Positions 24,433 through 33,648 are shown, numbered from the stretch's first letter. The stretch: DNA of 64,000 nt from Butyrivibrio sp. (GCA_016291375.1 JAEEXE010000010.1:1-64000), one strand, 5' to 3'. Translations and numbers: made by a program. The notes: generated by a model from the letters alone, not told the origin.

Positions 24433-25713
24433 TTAATCTGCTTTTTTAACTGATATATGTACGCTGACGGTATTCTTAACCTCTACCCCTTTGGGAAGGT
24501 TCCATTCAACATCTGCTCTATAGGAACCCTCAGCAAGTTCTGTAAGGTTATTTTCCTTCATAACCTGCTCAATATTAATTGTTCCTCTTAACGCAGAATT
24601 GTTCAGCGTATTGATTCTACTATCAAGTCCCGCAAGTGTCAAAGACACCTTATCATCCTCACCATTACTGTCAATCGTGACTTCAAAGCCTTCGGGAACA
24701 CCTTCTACAGCTATATTTTTGGTGCTCACATCGACAGTTGATTCAGAAACCGAGCCAATATAAACTACAACGGTTGCTTTTCCATCAAATTTGTCATCAG
24801 CAAAAACCACTCCCGCAGGAAGGAACTGCTTAAGATCAGCAGTATAAGTGAAGTTGTCCTTAAGTCCGGTGACATCAAGATCCTCACCCTCAACGATTAT
24901 AGCGTCAACAGTACTGAGCACAGATTTCTTACCTGCGATCAGAACTTCTCCGGGGTTACTATCAATATCTCCGGTCTGAGCATAACCTTCAGCTGTTTTG
25001 CCTGAAATACGATATCGGACAGGTACTTTCTTGGTCTGAAGAATAGGAACATTGACCTTTACTGATCTTGTCTTCATCTCCAGATTGGTAGAATCTACCA
25101 CCTCTCCGTCTTTATCATAAAGAACTATATCTTCGTTACTTCCTATATCTGTCTGTAAGCCTGTAACATCAAGATCCACTTCTGCTTTGCTGACTCTGTC
25201 AACTATAGATTCTGCTCCACTGATCTTGATCAGATTTTCATCTGTGTTAATCTCACCAACAATGAACCCCTCTTTGGGCTCACCGATTGTCTTAGCCTCG
25301 AGCTGAAGCTGTTTTGACTTCTTTTTCTCTATATCAAGCTTAACCAGATCCGCACTTGGAACAATTCGATCAATCTTGTCACTGTACTTATTGGTTGTAA
25401 TGTCAATACTTATAGTATTAAGGCTTGAAAGATTCTGTACATCAGCAGTCGCAACAATATTGTTCTGGCTGAGAGAATCAATGACAGACCTGGGTGCATA
25501 AACAGTAACGGAATTGATCACATTGGATCCGTCAAGCACCGAATAAACCTGTCCTCTACCCGTAATAAGGTCATCGTTCTTGATCATTACCTGTATGTTT
25601 GAAAAACGAACAGGTGTAATGGGATCGTTGATATTAGTTACCAGAAACCAAACGATCATCGCAAACAATAGTGAGATAAGCTTAAGTCCCCAGTTGGCCG
25701 TTAATTTTTTCAT
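24433..25713 (-). CDS. cdaR: CdaA regulator with YbbR repeats
   Basis: A 426-residue protein with a single N-terminal membrane anchor ([20 protein letters not shown]), then about four YbbR-type beta domains exposed outside. Repeats are marked by sequences like [39 protein letters not shown] and [15 protein letters not shown]. CdaR binds CdaA and tunes c-di-AMP production in Bacillus and Listeria. It overlaps the cdaA stop by 4 bases (ATGA), so the two are coupled. Confidence 0.94.
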   Translation of the reverse strand: MKKLTANWGLKLISLLFAMIVWFLVTNINDPITPVRFSNIQVMIKNDDLITGRGQVYSVLDGSNVINSVTVYAPRSVIDSLSQNNIVATADVQNLSSLNTISIDITTNKYSDKIDRIVPSADLVKLDIEKKKSKQLQLEAKTIGEPKEGFIVGEINTDENLIKISGAESIVDRVSKAEVDLDVTGLQTDIGSNEDIVLYDKDGEVVDSTNLEMKTRSVKVNVPILQTKKVPVRYRISGKTAEGYAQTGDIDSNPGEVLIAGKKSVLSTVDAIIVEGEDLDVTGLKDNFTYTADLKQFLPAGVVFADDKFDGKATVVVYIGSVSESTVDVSTKNIAVEGVPEGFEVTIDSNGEDDKVSLTLAGLDSRINTLNNSALRGTINIEQVMKENNLTELAEGSYRADVEWNLPKGVEVKNTVSVHISVKKAD

Positions 25714-26576
25714 TTTTTCACCTTGGCCTTTCTGGCGAAGTACTTTATAGGTGCTTCCTCCTCATGTCTGTTCTGCAACACTCTAAGCCTCTCACGAAGT
25801 CTATCGCTATCAAGAGCTCTCTCAAGCTCTCCACCGTAAGCTACGCTGATCTTACCTGTTTCTTCCGAAACGATAATGGTAAGAGAATCTGTCGCCTCAG
25901 AGACGCCAACACCTGCACGATGTCTTGTTCCAAGTTCTTTACCGATTCTTCTGTTATCAGAAAGCGGTAAATAACACGTTGCAGCAGTAATCCTATCTCC
26001 CCTTACAATTACTGCGCCGTCATGAAGAGGTGTGTTGTGCTGGAAAATATTGATAAGCAGCTGACTGGTAACTACCGCATCCACATCTATTCCTGTCCTC
26101 TCATACTCTGTGAGAGGATGATTCTGTTCAATAACAATAAGAGCTCCTGTTCTCTCCTTAGCCATCTCCACACATGCCCGCACAATCTCATTGAGCGTGT
26201 TGTCGGAAAATCTTCCGGCTATCCTGGAATCACCCAAAGACAATACATTTGAAAATATATTCTTTCGTCCCAGCTCTTCGAGAGCTTTTCGCAGCTCCGG
26301 CTGCAAAATAACAACCATTGCTATGACTGCAATGCCAAATACCCTCTCAACTATCCAGAGAATAGTTGACATATGCAACAGCTCTGCCATAAGGATGAAG
26401 GCAATGATAACTACAATTCCTTTAAGAAAAGACCACAATCTGGTGGTTTTTGCCCATGCCAAAATATGATATACCAGAAATGCGATAATTAGTATTTCCA
26501 GAATATCAGCTAATCTTGGGGTTGGCATATGCATATTTGTTCTGTTGAAATCAAAAAGGAAATTTACCTGTTTCAT
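25710..26576 (-). CDS. cdaA: Membrane diadenylate cyclase CdaA (DacA)
   Basis: A 288-residue enzyme with three N-terminal membrane helices (residues about 23-95) and a DisA_N catalytic domain. The catalytic DGA motif is at 186-188 in NTPLHDGAVIV, and the RHR motif at 218-220 in GTRHRAGVGVSEATD. It joins two ATP into c-di-AMP, which controls potassium uptake and osmotic balance. Its neighbours are cdaR and glmM downstream and two unknown membrane proteins upstream. The start keeps the normal N-terminal length. Confidence 0.97.
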   Translation of the reverse strand: MKQVNFLFDFNRTNMHMPTPRLADILEILIIAFLVYHILAWAKTTRLWSFLKGIVVIIAFILMAELLHMSTILWIVERVFGIAVIAMVVILQPELRKALEELGRKNIFSNVLSLGDSRIAGRFSDNTLNEIVRACVEMAKERTGALIVIEQNHPLTEYERTGIDVDAVVTSQLLINIFQHNTPLHDGAVIVRGDRITAATCYLPLSDNRRIGKELGTRHRAGVGVSEATDSLTIIVSEETGKISVAYGGELERALDSDRLRERLRVLQNRHEEEAPIKYFARKAKVKK

Positions 26577-26595
26577 GCCACTTCCTTGAATATTA

Positions 26596-27534
26596 TCAGC
26601 GCTGTCCTTTCGCGCGATTTATCTTTTTAACCCTTCTATCGGGTGCTGTAAGCGTTACCTTGGGTACCGCTTTTACATAGTAATAATAATCATCATCCTC
26701 AAACTGAACTTTCTCAGTTCTGGAATAGTCAAGATTGAAAGCAAAGAACTCAATTAACAGCGAAATAAAGGCAGCAATCACTGTTCCTATTATCGTTCCG
26801 AGAATATTAATCTGTGAATCGGTTGCAAGGGTTCCAATGGATGTTATTACCACAAGAGAAACCGCACCTGCTATTATTGCGATCTTCCAGGAGTTGTCCA
26901 TTGATGATCTGCGGATAATGTATACAATTGCAATGGTAATGGCAAAAGCCACAACCATAACGATCATCGCCTTGTCTCCGAAAATTCCAGTAATCATTGA
27001 CTTGAACTCAACCGCTTTCTCCTCAACGCCTTCGCTTGTAATGCCTGAAGCCGTTTTAGAAAAATAGGAGATCAGGTATGAGATCACAAGTCCGAATGAA
27101 ACCGATACGATAGACGCCGGTGTTCCGATCAATCCCGCTGCAAGCGGTACTACATAAGGAATATGCAGGAAGAAAAGAAGAGGAGTCAAAAGCACCGCCA
27201 TCGTATCCTTCGGTGAAAATCTAAAATACAAAAGAAACATAAGCGCAAACACTATAAAAGCAATAAGCGCACACTCTGCAGAAAGCGAAAACAGATGTCC
27301 CACAATAAACAGAGCCGAAACAATGATTATGAAATTGGCGGGAAGTATTGCACAGAGTAATGAAGCCATAAGAACAATCGCAAGATTGTTGAGGCTGCTC
27401 ATGAATCCAAGCTTATTGTTGATAACCGCTATTGATATAAGCGCCAACAAAAACTTCCACGCATAAGTAATATAAACTTCGTTTTTGATATAAAATTTTC
27501 TGATATACTGTTTAATCTCTAGTAATGCTGTCAT
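26596..27534 (-). CDS. Polytopic membrane protein of unknown function in the cdaA operon
   Basis: A 312-residue protein. A short soluble N-terminus (LEIKQYIRKFYIKNE) precedes about eight hydrophobic segments up to residue 260; a soluble tail of about 50 residues ends in basic RRVKKINRAKGQR and contains a tyrosine run (DDDYYYYVKAV). It lies 1 base after a smaller unknown gene and 19 before cdaA, in one transcription unit. I do not recognise the family. Position suggests an envelope or second-messenger link, but nothing in the sequence proves it. Confidence 0.8.
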   Translation of the reverse strand: MTALLEIKQYIRKFYIKNEVYITYAWKFLLALISIAVINNKLGFMSSLNNLAIVLMASLLCAILPANFIIIVSALFIVGHLFSLSAECALIAFIVFALMFLLYFRFSPKDTMAVLLTPLLFFLHIPYVVPLAAGLIGTPASIVSVSFGLVISYLISYFSKTASGITSEGVEEKAVEFKSMITGIFGDKAMIVMVVAFAITIAIVYIIRRSSMDNSWKIAIIAGAVSLVVITSIGTLATDSQINILGTIIGTVIAAFISLLIEFFAFNLDYSRTEKVQFEDDDYYYYVKAVPKVTLTAPDRRVKKINRAKGQR

Positions 27535-27535
27535 G

Positions 27536-27931
27536 TTACCTATCCTTTTCGTACATTCTGGCCAGTCTCTTTAAATCTCCGTAATACCCTTTCATACTCT
27601 TACGCATCTTGGAATAACGATAAGAATAAATAACGTATGATATAAGAGAATACACGCCAACAAGCAGGAGGTAGTATATTAACACCCTCCTGCCGGTATT
27701 CAACAAATTATCTGTATTGTAAATATCTGCCAAGACCTTTTCAAAGTCATACAACACATAAGTTCCAAGGAGGATCATAAAAACGATGGTAGCACTAATA
27801 ACAGATTTAACTACGTTTAATCCGATATAGTCGCTCTTGAAATATGAATTTATCGCATCATTTTTCTTACCTTCTCGGTCGATGAACGCAGCCATCCTTG
27901 TCATCAAGATGACCTTTTCTTCATTTAACAT
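27536..27931 (-). CDS. Small membrane protein of unknown function in the cdaA operon
   Basis: A 131-residue protein with two hydrophobic segments: VVKSVISATIVFMILLGTYV at about residues 37-58 and RVLIYYLLLVGVYSLISYVI at about 80-102. The ends are charged: an N-terminal half with NEEKVILMTRMAAFIDREGK and a basic C-terminus (KGYYGDLKRLARMYEKDR). Both ends are probably cytoplasmic. It is one base before the next gene, so translation is probably coupled, and 9 bases after yvyF. The family is not recognised. Confidence 0.75.
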   Translation of the reverse strand: MLNEEKVILMTRMAAFIDREGKKNDAINSYFKSDYIGLNVVKSVISATIVFMILLGTYVLYDFEKVLADIYNTDNLLNTGRRVLIYYLLLVGVYSLISYVIYSYRYSKMRKSMKGYYGDLKRLARMYEKDR

Positions 27932-27940
27932 TTTTGCTCC

Positions 27941-28348
27941 TTAAGTATCCAGGAAGCGCATTCCGGCCTTATTGTCCTTCTTGATCGGCTGTTCAAGTGT
28001 AGGCTTAGGTCTGGCAAATGTATTAGTGAGGTTATTTGCCATCTTTGCCTTACATTTGGCACAAAATCTTCCTGTTAGTATAGATTCCCCACAACTCTCA
28101 CACTGGAGCTGTATAGGTGATCCCTCAGAAAACATCAGCCTTTCCTCTCGGATCCACTGCTGAATCTGTTTGGATGTAACTTCATTATCTTCTGCTATCT
28201 GTTTGAGACTCGCACGCGGATTGTCCGCAATATACTGCTTAACCTTCTGGAAATCTTCTTCTATCGCCTTCTTACAAGGTTCGCAGATTGTCTGTCCTCC
28301 GATGTAATTAAACATCTTACCGCATCTTGAACAATTCCTTAAGTTCAT
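27941..28348 (-). CDS. yvyF: Flagellar operon protein YvyF (TIGR03826-like)
   Basis: A 135-residue protein with two zinc-binding pairs at the N-terminus (CSRCGKMF, then ICEPCKKA) and another two in the C-terminal half (CESCGE and CAKCKAK). Between them is a helix-turn-helix-like part (DNEVTSKQIQQWIREERL). This composition and the neighbouring comFC match YvyF of the Bacillus comF-flgM region. The role there is tied to flagellar gene expression but is not well defined. The gap to comFC is 19 bases. Confidence 0.85.
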   Translation of the reverse strand: MNLRNCSRCGKMFNYIGGQTICEPCKKAIEEDFQKVKQYIADNPRASLKQIAEDNEVTSKQIQQWIREERLMFSEGSPIQLQCESCGESILTGRFCAKCKAKMANNLTNTFARPKPTLEQPIKKDNKAGMRFLDT

Positions 28349-28367
28349 AAATTGACCTCCATTTATG

Positions 28368-29138
28368 TTAAGTAGTTTGCCCTATGGCAAGTGTCAGGAC
28401 ATATATTCTGTCCGTCCCTGTCATACGAAACTCATGGGCGATCTCATCAACGGTACTTCCTGTTGTGTAGATGTCATCGATAATAAGTATACACCTAAAT
28501 TTTACATCATTTCGTACTATATTGAAAGCCTTTTTCAAATTATTGCGCCTTGTACGGGCGTCCAAACCCTTCATTGGGGCTGTTTCTCTGACCCTTACTA
28601 TCACATCTTTCGCAACAGGTATCGCCAGCTTCTCCGAAAGTCTCTCAGCGTACACTTCTGCCTGATTATATCCCCTATCACGCTGTTTCTTTTTGTAGGT
28701 GGGAACTGGTATTATAGCTTCAATCCCGAGTTTTCTAAGCCTCTTTCCCAGTTTTCTTACGGTTATCTCAGAGTAAAACTCCGCATACTCACGTCTTCCC
28801 TCATATTTAAACCTATAAATGGATCCGGATATGCTCCTGTACTCAAGTACAGAATATCCCCTATCAAAATAGTGCCTGTGTTTATTGCAATCTCGGCAAT
28901 ATTCCTCATCTTTTTCATATTCCATCAAAGGTTTGCCGCACTTCATGCAGGTTGGTCCTTTTATAAACCTAAGTCTCTTGTGGCAACCCTCATGAACCAG
29001 GCCTCCTCTCACAATTTCTCCCTTTGACCACGTGAAAGAAGGCACTATGCCATCACACACAGGGCATCTTCTCGGAAAAAGAAAATCGAACACAATGTCC
29101 CGTGTCTCTTTTAGTTCTTTTTTATCTATCAACATCAA
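28368..29138 (-). CDS. comFC: ComF-family phosphoribosyltransferase-like protein
   Basis: A 256-residue ComFC. The N-terminal part has zinc-finger pairs CPVCDG and CMKCGKP with C/H residues in between and CRDCNKH. The C-terminal part is PRTase type I with the PRPP loop ILIIDDIYTTGSTVDE and a conserved RDRGYNQAE. It is associated with natural competence, where it may act with the ComFA helicase, which is not encoded here. It overlaps recD2 by 17 bases. Confidence 0.93.
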   Translation of the reverse strand: MMLIDKKELKETRDIVFDFLFPRRCPVCDGIVPSFTWSKGEIVRGGLVHEGCHKRLRFIKGPTCMKCGKPLMEYEKDEEYCRDCNKHRHYFDRGYSVLEYRSISGSIYRFKYEGRREYAEFYSEITVRKLGKRLRKLGIEAIIPVPTYKKKQRDRGYNQAEVYAERLSEKLAIPVAKDVIVRVRETAPMKGLDARTRRNNLKKAFNIVRNDVKFRCILIIDDIYTTGSTVDEIAHEFRMTGTDRIYVLTLAIGQTT

Positions 29139-31377
29139 ATACTTCTTTTATTCTATCCGCCAGCCCGGTATATCTCTTGAGCTGCTGTTCATTATCCACC
29201 ATATTCATAAGGGTGGCGCTGCTTCCGAGAATACACACTGTACTTTTAGCTCTGGTAACCGCAGTATACAAAAGATTACGATTAAGGAGCATTCTGGGGC
29301 CGCCCAGAATCGGCATGATGACTGCCGGATATTCACTTCCTTGAGATTTATGTATTGTTATGGCATAAGACAATTCGATCTCATCCAGCTCAGAAAATGG
29401 ATACCTCACTCTTCTGTTCTCATCAAATTCAACCACAACATCCTGGGAGTAATCATTTATTTCCTTTACAATTCCCATGTCTCCGTTAAAAACTCCCATT
29501 CCGGAGTCAATAGGAATATTATATTTGCCGATAACTTCCCACTGAGCCTGATAATTGTTCCTGATCTGCATGACCTTATCGCCTTCACGGATAAGCTGAT
29601 CGCCATATGCATGCTCTTTTTTTGAAGAATCCGGAGGATTAAGGTATTTCTGCAGTACCTGATTCAGCACAATAGCCCCGAGAGGGCCTTTTTTCATAGG
29701 CGTAAGGACCTGGATATCAAGCGGTCCAGCGTCCACATATCCCGGAAGTTTATCCCTTATAAGCTGAATCATGTGCTTGTATATGACATCTGCATCACTT
29801 CGTTCCAGGAAAAAAAAGTCTCTGCTCTTATTGTCCAGAACCGGCTTCTCTCCGTTGTGAATTCTATGAGCGTTCATGACTATATCACTCTCTTCCGCCT
29901 GTCTGAATATTTTTTTGAGGTAAATAGTCGGAAACTCTCCGCTCTTAATAAGATCTCCGAGAATCTGTCCCGGGCCAACACTTGGAAGCTGTGAGCTGTC
30001 ACCAACAAGTATAAGATGAACCCCTGGTACGAGCGCTTTCAGCAGCGCGCAAAAAAGATGCGTATCAACCATGGACATCTCATCAATAATGATCGCATCT
30101 GCTTCCAGCGGGTTATCTGAATTCTTCTCAAATCTGACACCGGAGCCTCTGTCTTCCTCTTCAACCTGTCCTGTCACTTCCAAAAGTCTGTGAATTGTCC
30201 TTGCTTCATAGCCGGTAGCCTCAGTCATCCTCTTGGCTGCTCTTCCCGTTGGAGCAGCGAGCATTATATCAAGACCCTCGCTTGCATAATAATTGATTAT
30301 CGTATTTATTGTCGTTGTTTTTCCTGTTCCTGGCCCACCTGTTATTATGACAACACCGTTTGATATACTCTTAAGAACCGCTTCCCTTTGAAGCTCGTCA
30401 AGTTCAAGCTCTTTTTTCTTCTCAATATCAAGAATGCGCTTTCTGTACATCTCTTCTTCAGAAGGCGTTACTTCCTCAGATATATTGAGCTCATGAAGCA
30501 TTACAGCACATGCCTGTTCCTCGTAATAATAACTTGAAGCATAGATGTTGGTTTCGTTCTTACAAACCAGTTTTTTGTCCATTATGAGGTTATCTATCTG
30601 TAACGATATCGTCTGCGTGTCAATATAATCCTCAGGGCCGTTTCTAAGAAGCAGTTCCGTCTTGGAAATGAGTTCCTCCCTGGGAAGATAGGTATTTCCA
30701 TCCATAGACGCCTGTAAAAGCATGTACAAAATACCGCTTCGAATTCGATACTCCGAATCCACACGGATACCAACTTTACCGGCAATCTCGTCAGCAATTT
30801 TAAATCCAATTCCGCTGATATCGTCAGCGAGCCTATATGGATTTTCCTTTAATATGCTGTATATTCCACTTCCGTACCTGTTATAAATCTTGACGGACAT
30901 AGCATTGCTGATGCCGTATTGCTGCAAGAATATCATTGCATCACGCATTTCTCTCTTTTCAGCCATCTGCATCGCTATATCTATCGCTTTTTTCTCACTT
31001 ATTCCTTTTACTTCAGCCAGTCTTTCGGGTTCGTCCTCAATAATCCTGAATGTGTCATTTCCAAAAGCCTTTACTATTCTGGCAGCCAAAGATTCTCCGA
31101 TTCCCTTTATCGCCCCTGACCCCAGGTATCTCTGCATAGATACTGCATCATCGGGAATTGATATCTTATAATGCTCAGATTTAAGCTGGTGTCCGTACAC
31201 GGGATGATCCACAAAAGAGCCGGTGATCTCAAGAGTGTCTCCTACGTCCACATCTTTGAAATTACCGGTGCATGTGAGTTCATCATCTTCTGTCACAAGA
31301 TTTATAACAGCGTAGCCGTTTTCCTCGTTTTTATATATAAAATGTTCTACATATCCTTTTATTGTTTCGTTATCCAT
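29122..31377 (-). CDS. recD2: RecD2-type ATP-dependent DNA helicase
   Basis: A 751-residue SF1B helicase lacking RecB/RecC partners. An N-terminal OB-like part (KGYVEHFIYKNEENGYAVI) is followed by HhH repeats (IKGIGESLAARIVKAFG, VKGISEKKAIDIAMQM), Walker A GGPGTGKTTTINTI, motif II IIIDEMSMVD, and the C-terminal UvrD-like part with SYAITIHKSQGSEYPAVI. It unwinds 5'-3' and works in repair and recombination. There is no Shine-Dalgarno sequence before the ATG, and an extended -10 ends only 9 bases upstream, so the message may be leaderless. It is the first gene of the long unit that ends with the HPr gene. Confidence 0.96.
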   Translation of the reverse strand: MDNETIKGYVEHFIYKNEENGYAVINLVTEDDELTCTGNFKDVDVGDTLEITGSFVDHPVYGHQLKSEHYKISIPDDAVSMQRYLGSGAIKGIGESLAARIVKAFGNDTFRIIEDEPERLAEVKGISEKKAIDIAMQMAEKREMRDAMIFLQQYGISNAMSVKIYNRYGSGIYSILKENPYRLADDISGIGFKIADEIAGKVGIRVDSEYRIRSGILYMLLQASMDGNTYLPREELISKTELLLRNGPEDYIDTQTISLQIDNLIMDKKLVCKNETNIYASSYYYEEQACAVMLHELNISEEVTPSEEEMYRKRILDIEKKKELELDELQREAVLKSISNGVVIITGGPGTGKTTTINTIINYYASEGLDIMLAAPTGRAAKRMTEATGYEARTIHRLLEVTGQVEEEDRGSGVRFEKNSDNPLEADAIIIDEMSMVDTHLFCALLKALVPGVHLILVGDSSQLPSVGPGQILGDLIKSGEFPTIYLKKIFRQAEESDIVMNAHRIHNGEKPVLDNKSRDFFFLERSDADVIYKHMIQLIRDKLPGYVDAGPLDIQVLTPMKKGPLGAIVLNQVLQKYLNPPDSSKKEHAYGDQLIREGDKVMQIRNNYQAQWEVIGKYNIPIDSGMGVFNGDMGIVKEINDYSQDVVVEFDENRRVRYPFSELDEIELSYAITIHKSQGSEYPAVIMPILGGPRMLLNRNLLYTAVTRAKSTVCILGSSATLMNMVDNEQQLKRYTGLADRIKEVFDVDR

Positions 31378-31386
31378 AGTGAATAT

Positions 31387-31395
31387 AGTATAGCA
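31387..31395 (-). promoter_or_regulatory. Extended -10 promoter directly before recD2
   Basis: Minus strand TGC-TATACT ends 9 bases before the ATG at 31377. The expected start point falls about 2-4 bases before the ATG, leaving no room for a Shine-Dalgarno sequence. No good -35 is seen at 17 bp. Confidence 0.55.
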
Positions 31396-31404
31396 TAATA
31401 AAAA

Positions 31405-31440
31405 GCACTCAAATCTTAAGATTTCTTAAGATTTGAGTGC
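31405..31440. terminator. Strong terminator of the mbl-flg unit
   Basis: A 16-bp perfect stem (GCACTCAAATCTTAAG, 31405-31420, with its complement 31425-31440) and a 4-base loop; TTTTTATT follows on the minus strand and TGTTTTTC on the plus strand. Confidence 0.9.
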
Positions 31441-31465
31441 CTGTTTTTCTGTTGGTTGCAGTCTA

Positions 31466-31861
31466 TTATTCTTCCTTATTCTCAGGAGCATCCGGAATGC
31501 TGTAATTACGCTTTAAGTTCTCATAAAGCATCTTGGCAAAGCCATTACTCTGAGAATCAACAGAGTCTGCACAAACATCCTGGAGTGTCTGATCCTTAAA
31601 GAAGTCTACAAGAGTTGATGTGGATCTGTCCTGGGTTTCAGGCTTAAGAGCATCTACAGACTTCTGCATTTCTTTGTACATCTGTTCAAGGAAATATGCC
31701 TCAAAGCCTTTGCACGCTGCCCAAAGTTCTTCATCAGTAGATTCCTTGGAAGTTGAAGATATCTTATTTTTGAGCATCTGCGCAGAAGCGTTCTGACTCT
31801 CCTGCATAGCATATTCTGTTATAGCAGTGGCATTAAGCCCTTTTACATCAAATCCTGCCAT
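31466..31861 (-). CDS. flgJ: FlgJ-like rod-binding protein
   Basis: A 131-residue protein matching the rod-binding N-terminal domain of FlgJ: ELWAACKGFEAYFLEQMYKE is the core helix signature, then MQKSVDALKP and DFFKDQTLQDVCADS, with the end SNGFAKMLYENL. The muramidase domain of proteobacterial FlgJ is absent, as is usual in Firmicutes, so it probably acts as a rod cap or scaffold only. It follows flgG by 14 bases. The gene is the last of the unit before a strong terminator. Confidence 0.88.
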   Translation of the reverse strand: MAGFDVKGLNATAITEYAMQESQNASAQMLKNKISSTSKESTDEELWAACKGFEAYFLEQMYKEMQKSVDALKPETQDRSTSTLVDFFKDQTLQDVCADSVDSQSNGFAKMLYENLKRNYSIPDAPENKEE

Positions 31862-31875
31862 ATCTATACCTCATC

Positions 31876-32709
31876 TTACCTCTTAAGGCCGTTAGCTGTC
31901 TGCATCATCTCATCTGTTGTCTGGATGGCTGTAGAGTTCATCTCGTATGCTCTCTGTGCAACAATAAGATTAACCATCTCTGTAGCCACATTAACATTGG
32001 ATCCCTCGAGATAGCCCTGAACGATCTCGCTTCTCTTCATCTCTGCATCGCCTTCCAGTTCAGAGATTGCTTCGCCGCTGGCTGCAGTTTCCTGCCAAGC
32101 TGCACTTCCTACTCTCTCAAGTCCTTCTCTGTTTCTAAACTGCCAAAGACCTATCTGCGCGTCGCCTACCTGCTGAGGAACGCCCTGATCGTCAGGATAA
32201 TAAATCCTGCCGTCACCACCTATAGTAATACGGCTTGCCACCGCATTGTTCTCTACGAGAATGGGATTCAAGTTTGCATCAAGAACAGGGTTTCCTTCTG
32301 CTGTAGTAAGCTCAAGAACATTTCCTCCGGTCTCCTGGAGTGCCCATGTGAAGTTACCGTTTCTGGTATACTGCACAGTTTCTCCATCAGCCGCCATATA
32401 AGCAAAGAAACCATCTCCACTTATGGCAAGAGCCGCAGGATTATCACTGTTCTGGAAAGATCCCTGTGAAAAGAACTGATTTATTGTTGAAGTACGAACA
32501 CCAAGTCCTACCTGAGAATTAGTGGGCTTAGGTTCGCCGTTAGCTGTCGTTGTTACAGTTTGCAGCTCCTGATACAGAAGGGATTTAAACTGAGCTCCCT
32601 GTGCCTTGTAACCAACTGTATTAACATTTGCCAAGTTGTTGGAAATGGTATCTACATTAGTCTGTTGAGCATTCATTCCTGTAGCTGCTGACCATAAACT
32701 TCTAACCAT
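31876..32709 (-). CDS. flgG: Flagellar distal-rod protein FlgG-like (FlhP)
   Basis: A 277-residue rod/hook protein. The N-terminal motif MNAQQTNVDTISNNLANVNT with the following TVGYKAQGAQF is the flagellar basal-body rod signature. A central domain contains NPAALAISGDGFFAYM, and the C-terminus has YLEGSNVNVATEMVNLIVAQ and TNSTAIQTTDEMMQTA-type helix (NSTAIQTTDEMMQTANGL). It forms the distal rod outside the membrane. An exact GCCGATAT sigma-28 -10 lies upstream. In Bacillus the mbl-flhO-flhP order is the same. Confidence 0.93.
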   Translation of the reverse strand: MVRSLWSAATGMNAQQTNVDTISNNLANVNTVGYKAQGAQFKSLLYQELQTVTTTANGEPKPTNSQVGLGVRTSTINQFFSQGSFQNSDNPAALAISGDGFFAYMAADGETVQYTRNGNFTWALQETGGNVLELTTAEGNPVLDANLNPILVENNAVASRITIGGDGRIYYPDDQGVPQQVGDAQIGLWQFRNREGLERVGSAAWQETAASGEAISELEGDAEMKRSEIVQGYLEGSNVNVATEMVNLIVAQRAYEMNSTAIQTTDEMMQTANGLKR

Positions 32710-32771
32710 GCGTCACCTCCGATAATCAAGTTACCGTCCTCCGTGACTGGTAATTTTATCTCTCTGATATA

Positions 32772-32799
32772 ATATCGGCATAAATAGATAATTAAATTA
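32772..32799 (-). promoter_or_regulatory. Sigma-28 (SigD/FliA)-type promoter before flgG
   Basis: The minus strand carries GCCGATAT (32779-32772), an exact match to the sigma-28 -10 consensus, in the 108-base gap between the two flg genes. The best -35 is TAAT (32799-32796) with a 16-bp spacer, a 3/4 match to TAAA. GGAGGTGACGC precedes the flgG ATG. Confidence 0.65.
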
Positions 32800-32817
32800 T
32801 AAAATTTTTATAAAATT

Positions 32818-33648
32818 TTATCCCATTCTGCCTAGCTGATTAGCTGCAATGTCAAGAGTATCATCAATTGTAGTGATCATCCTCTGATTGGTATCATAGT
32901 TTCTCTGAACCGCTATCATATTGACCATCTCGTCCACAACGGAGACATTGGACTGCTCTAGAAATCCCGCGTAGATCTGACCGTTAGCCTCTACAGGAGC
33001 TGTCCCCTCAATAGGGATAAACATATTCTCCCCATAATGTTCAAGATTGTTATATGCTATTCTTCCGTCGGGATAAATAGTCTTCTCAAAGTCAAACAGG
33101 CCTATTCTGGCAACAACATCGCCATCCTGAATAACATCTCCCAAAGTATTGATCTCAACAGGAAGATTGGGATCGATCTCTATATGTCCACCATCCTGTG
33201 ATAAAACAAAGTCTCCATCCTGTGTAACAAGAGCTCCATCGGATGTAAGAGTAAAGTTACCGTCTCTTGTATACATGATGTCCATCTGTCCAGGAACATC
33301 CCTCTCTATGTTGACAGCCTTATTGGTATACTCAATTCCAAAAAAGCCGTATCCGCCAATAGCAAGATCAAACTTGTTATTGGTCTCTTTCATCGGCCCT
33401 TCAGACCAATCCACATAGCCTTCGCCTATCTTAACACCCGGATTAATAATGCCCAGTCCACGAGCTGTGAACGGGGCATCAGTATAGTCTTTAATTTTGA
33501 GCGCAAGCTGATCACTGAAAGACTGAGCTGTTGCGCCTTCCTTTTTGTATCCGTTGGTATTGGCATTAGCAAGATTGTTGGTGAGCACGTCCATTCTGTG
33601 CTGTTCGTTAATCATTCCAGTGTAAGCTGTGTACAGACCCTTTACCAT
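32818..33648 (-). CDS. flgF: Flagellar proximal-rod protein FlgF-like (FlhO)
   Basis: A 276-residue rod protein. The rod signature EQHRMDVLTNNLANANTNGY is at the start, the central domain has FDLAIGGYGFFGIEY and YTRDGNFTLTSDGALVTQDG, and the C-terminal helix contains SNVSVVDEMVNMIAVQRNYD and TIDDTLDIAANQLGRMG. It precedes the FlgG-like gene as flhO precedes flhP in Bacillus. It is likely secreted by the flagellar type III apparatus, with no signal peptide. The gap to mbl is 63 bases, so mbl and the flg genes may be co-transcribed. Confidence 0.92.
   Translation of the reverse strand: MVKGLYTAYTGMINEQHRMDVLTNNLANANTNGYKKEGATAQSFSDQLALKIKDYTDAPFTARGLGIINPGVKIGEGYVDWSEGPMKETNNKFDLAIGGYGFFGIEYTNKAVNIERDVPGQMDIMYTRDGNFTLTSDGALVTQDGDFVLSQDGGHIEIDPNLPVEINTLGDVIQDGDVVARIGLFDFEKTIYPDGRIAYNNLEHYGENMFIPIEGTAPVEANGQIYAGFLEQSNVSVVDEMVNMIAVQRNYDTNQRMITTIDDTLDIAANQLGRMG

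Noticed and set aside
28365-29027. A 220-codon plus-strand open frame
   Set aside because: Antisense to comFC, which has clear zinc and PRPP motifs; no ribosome site before it.
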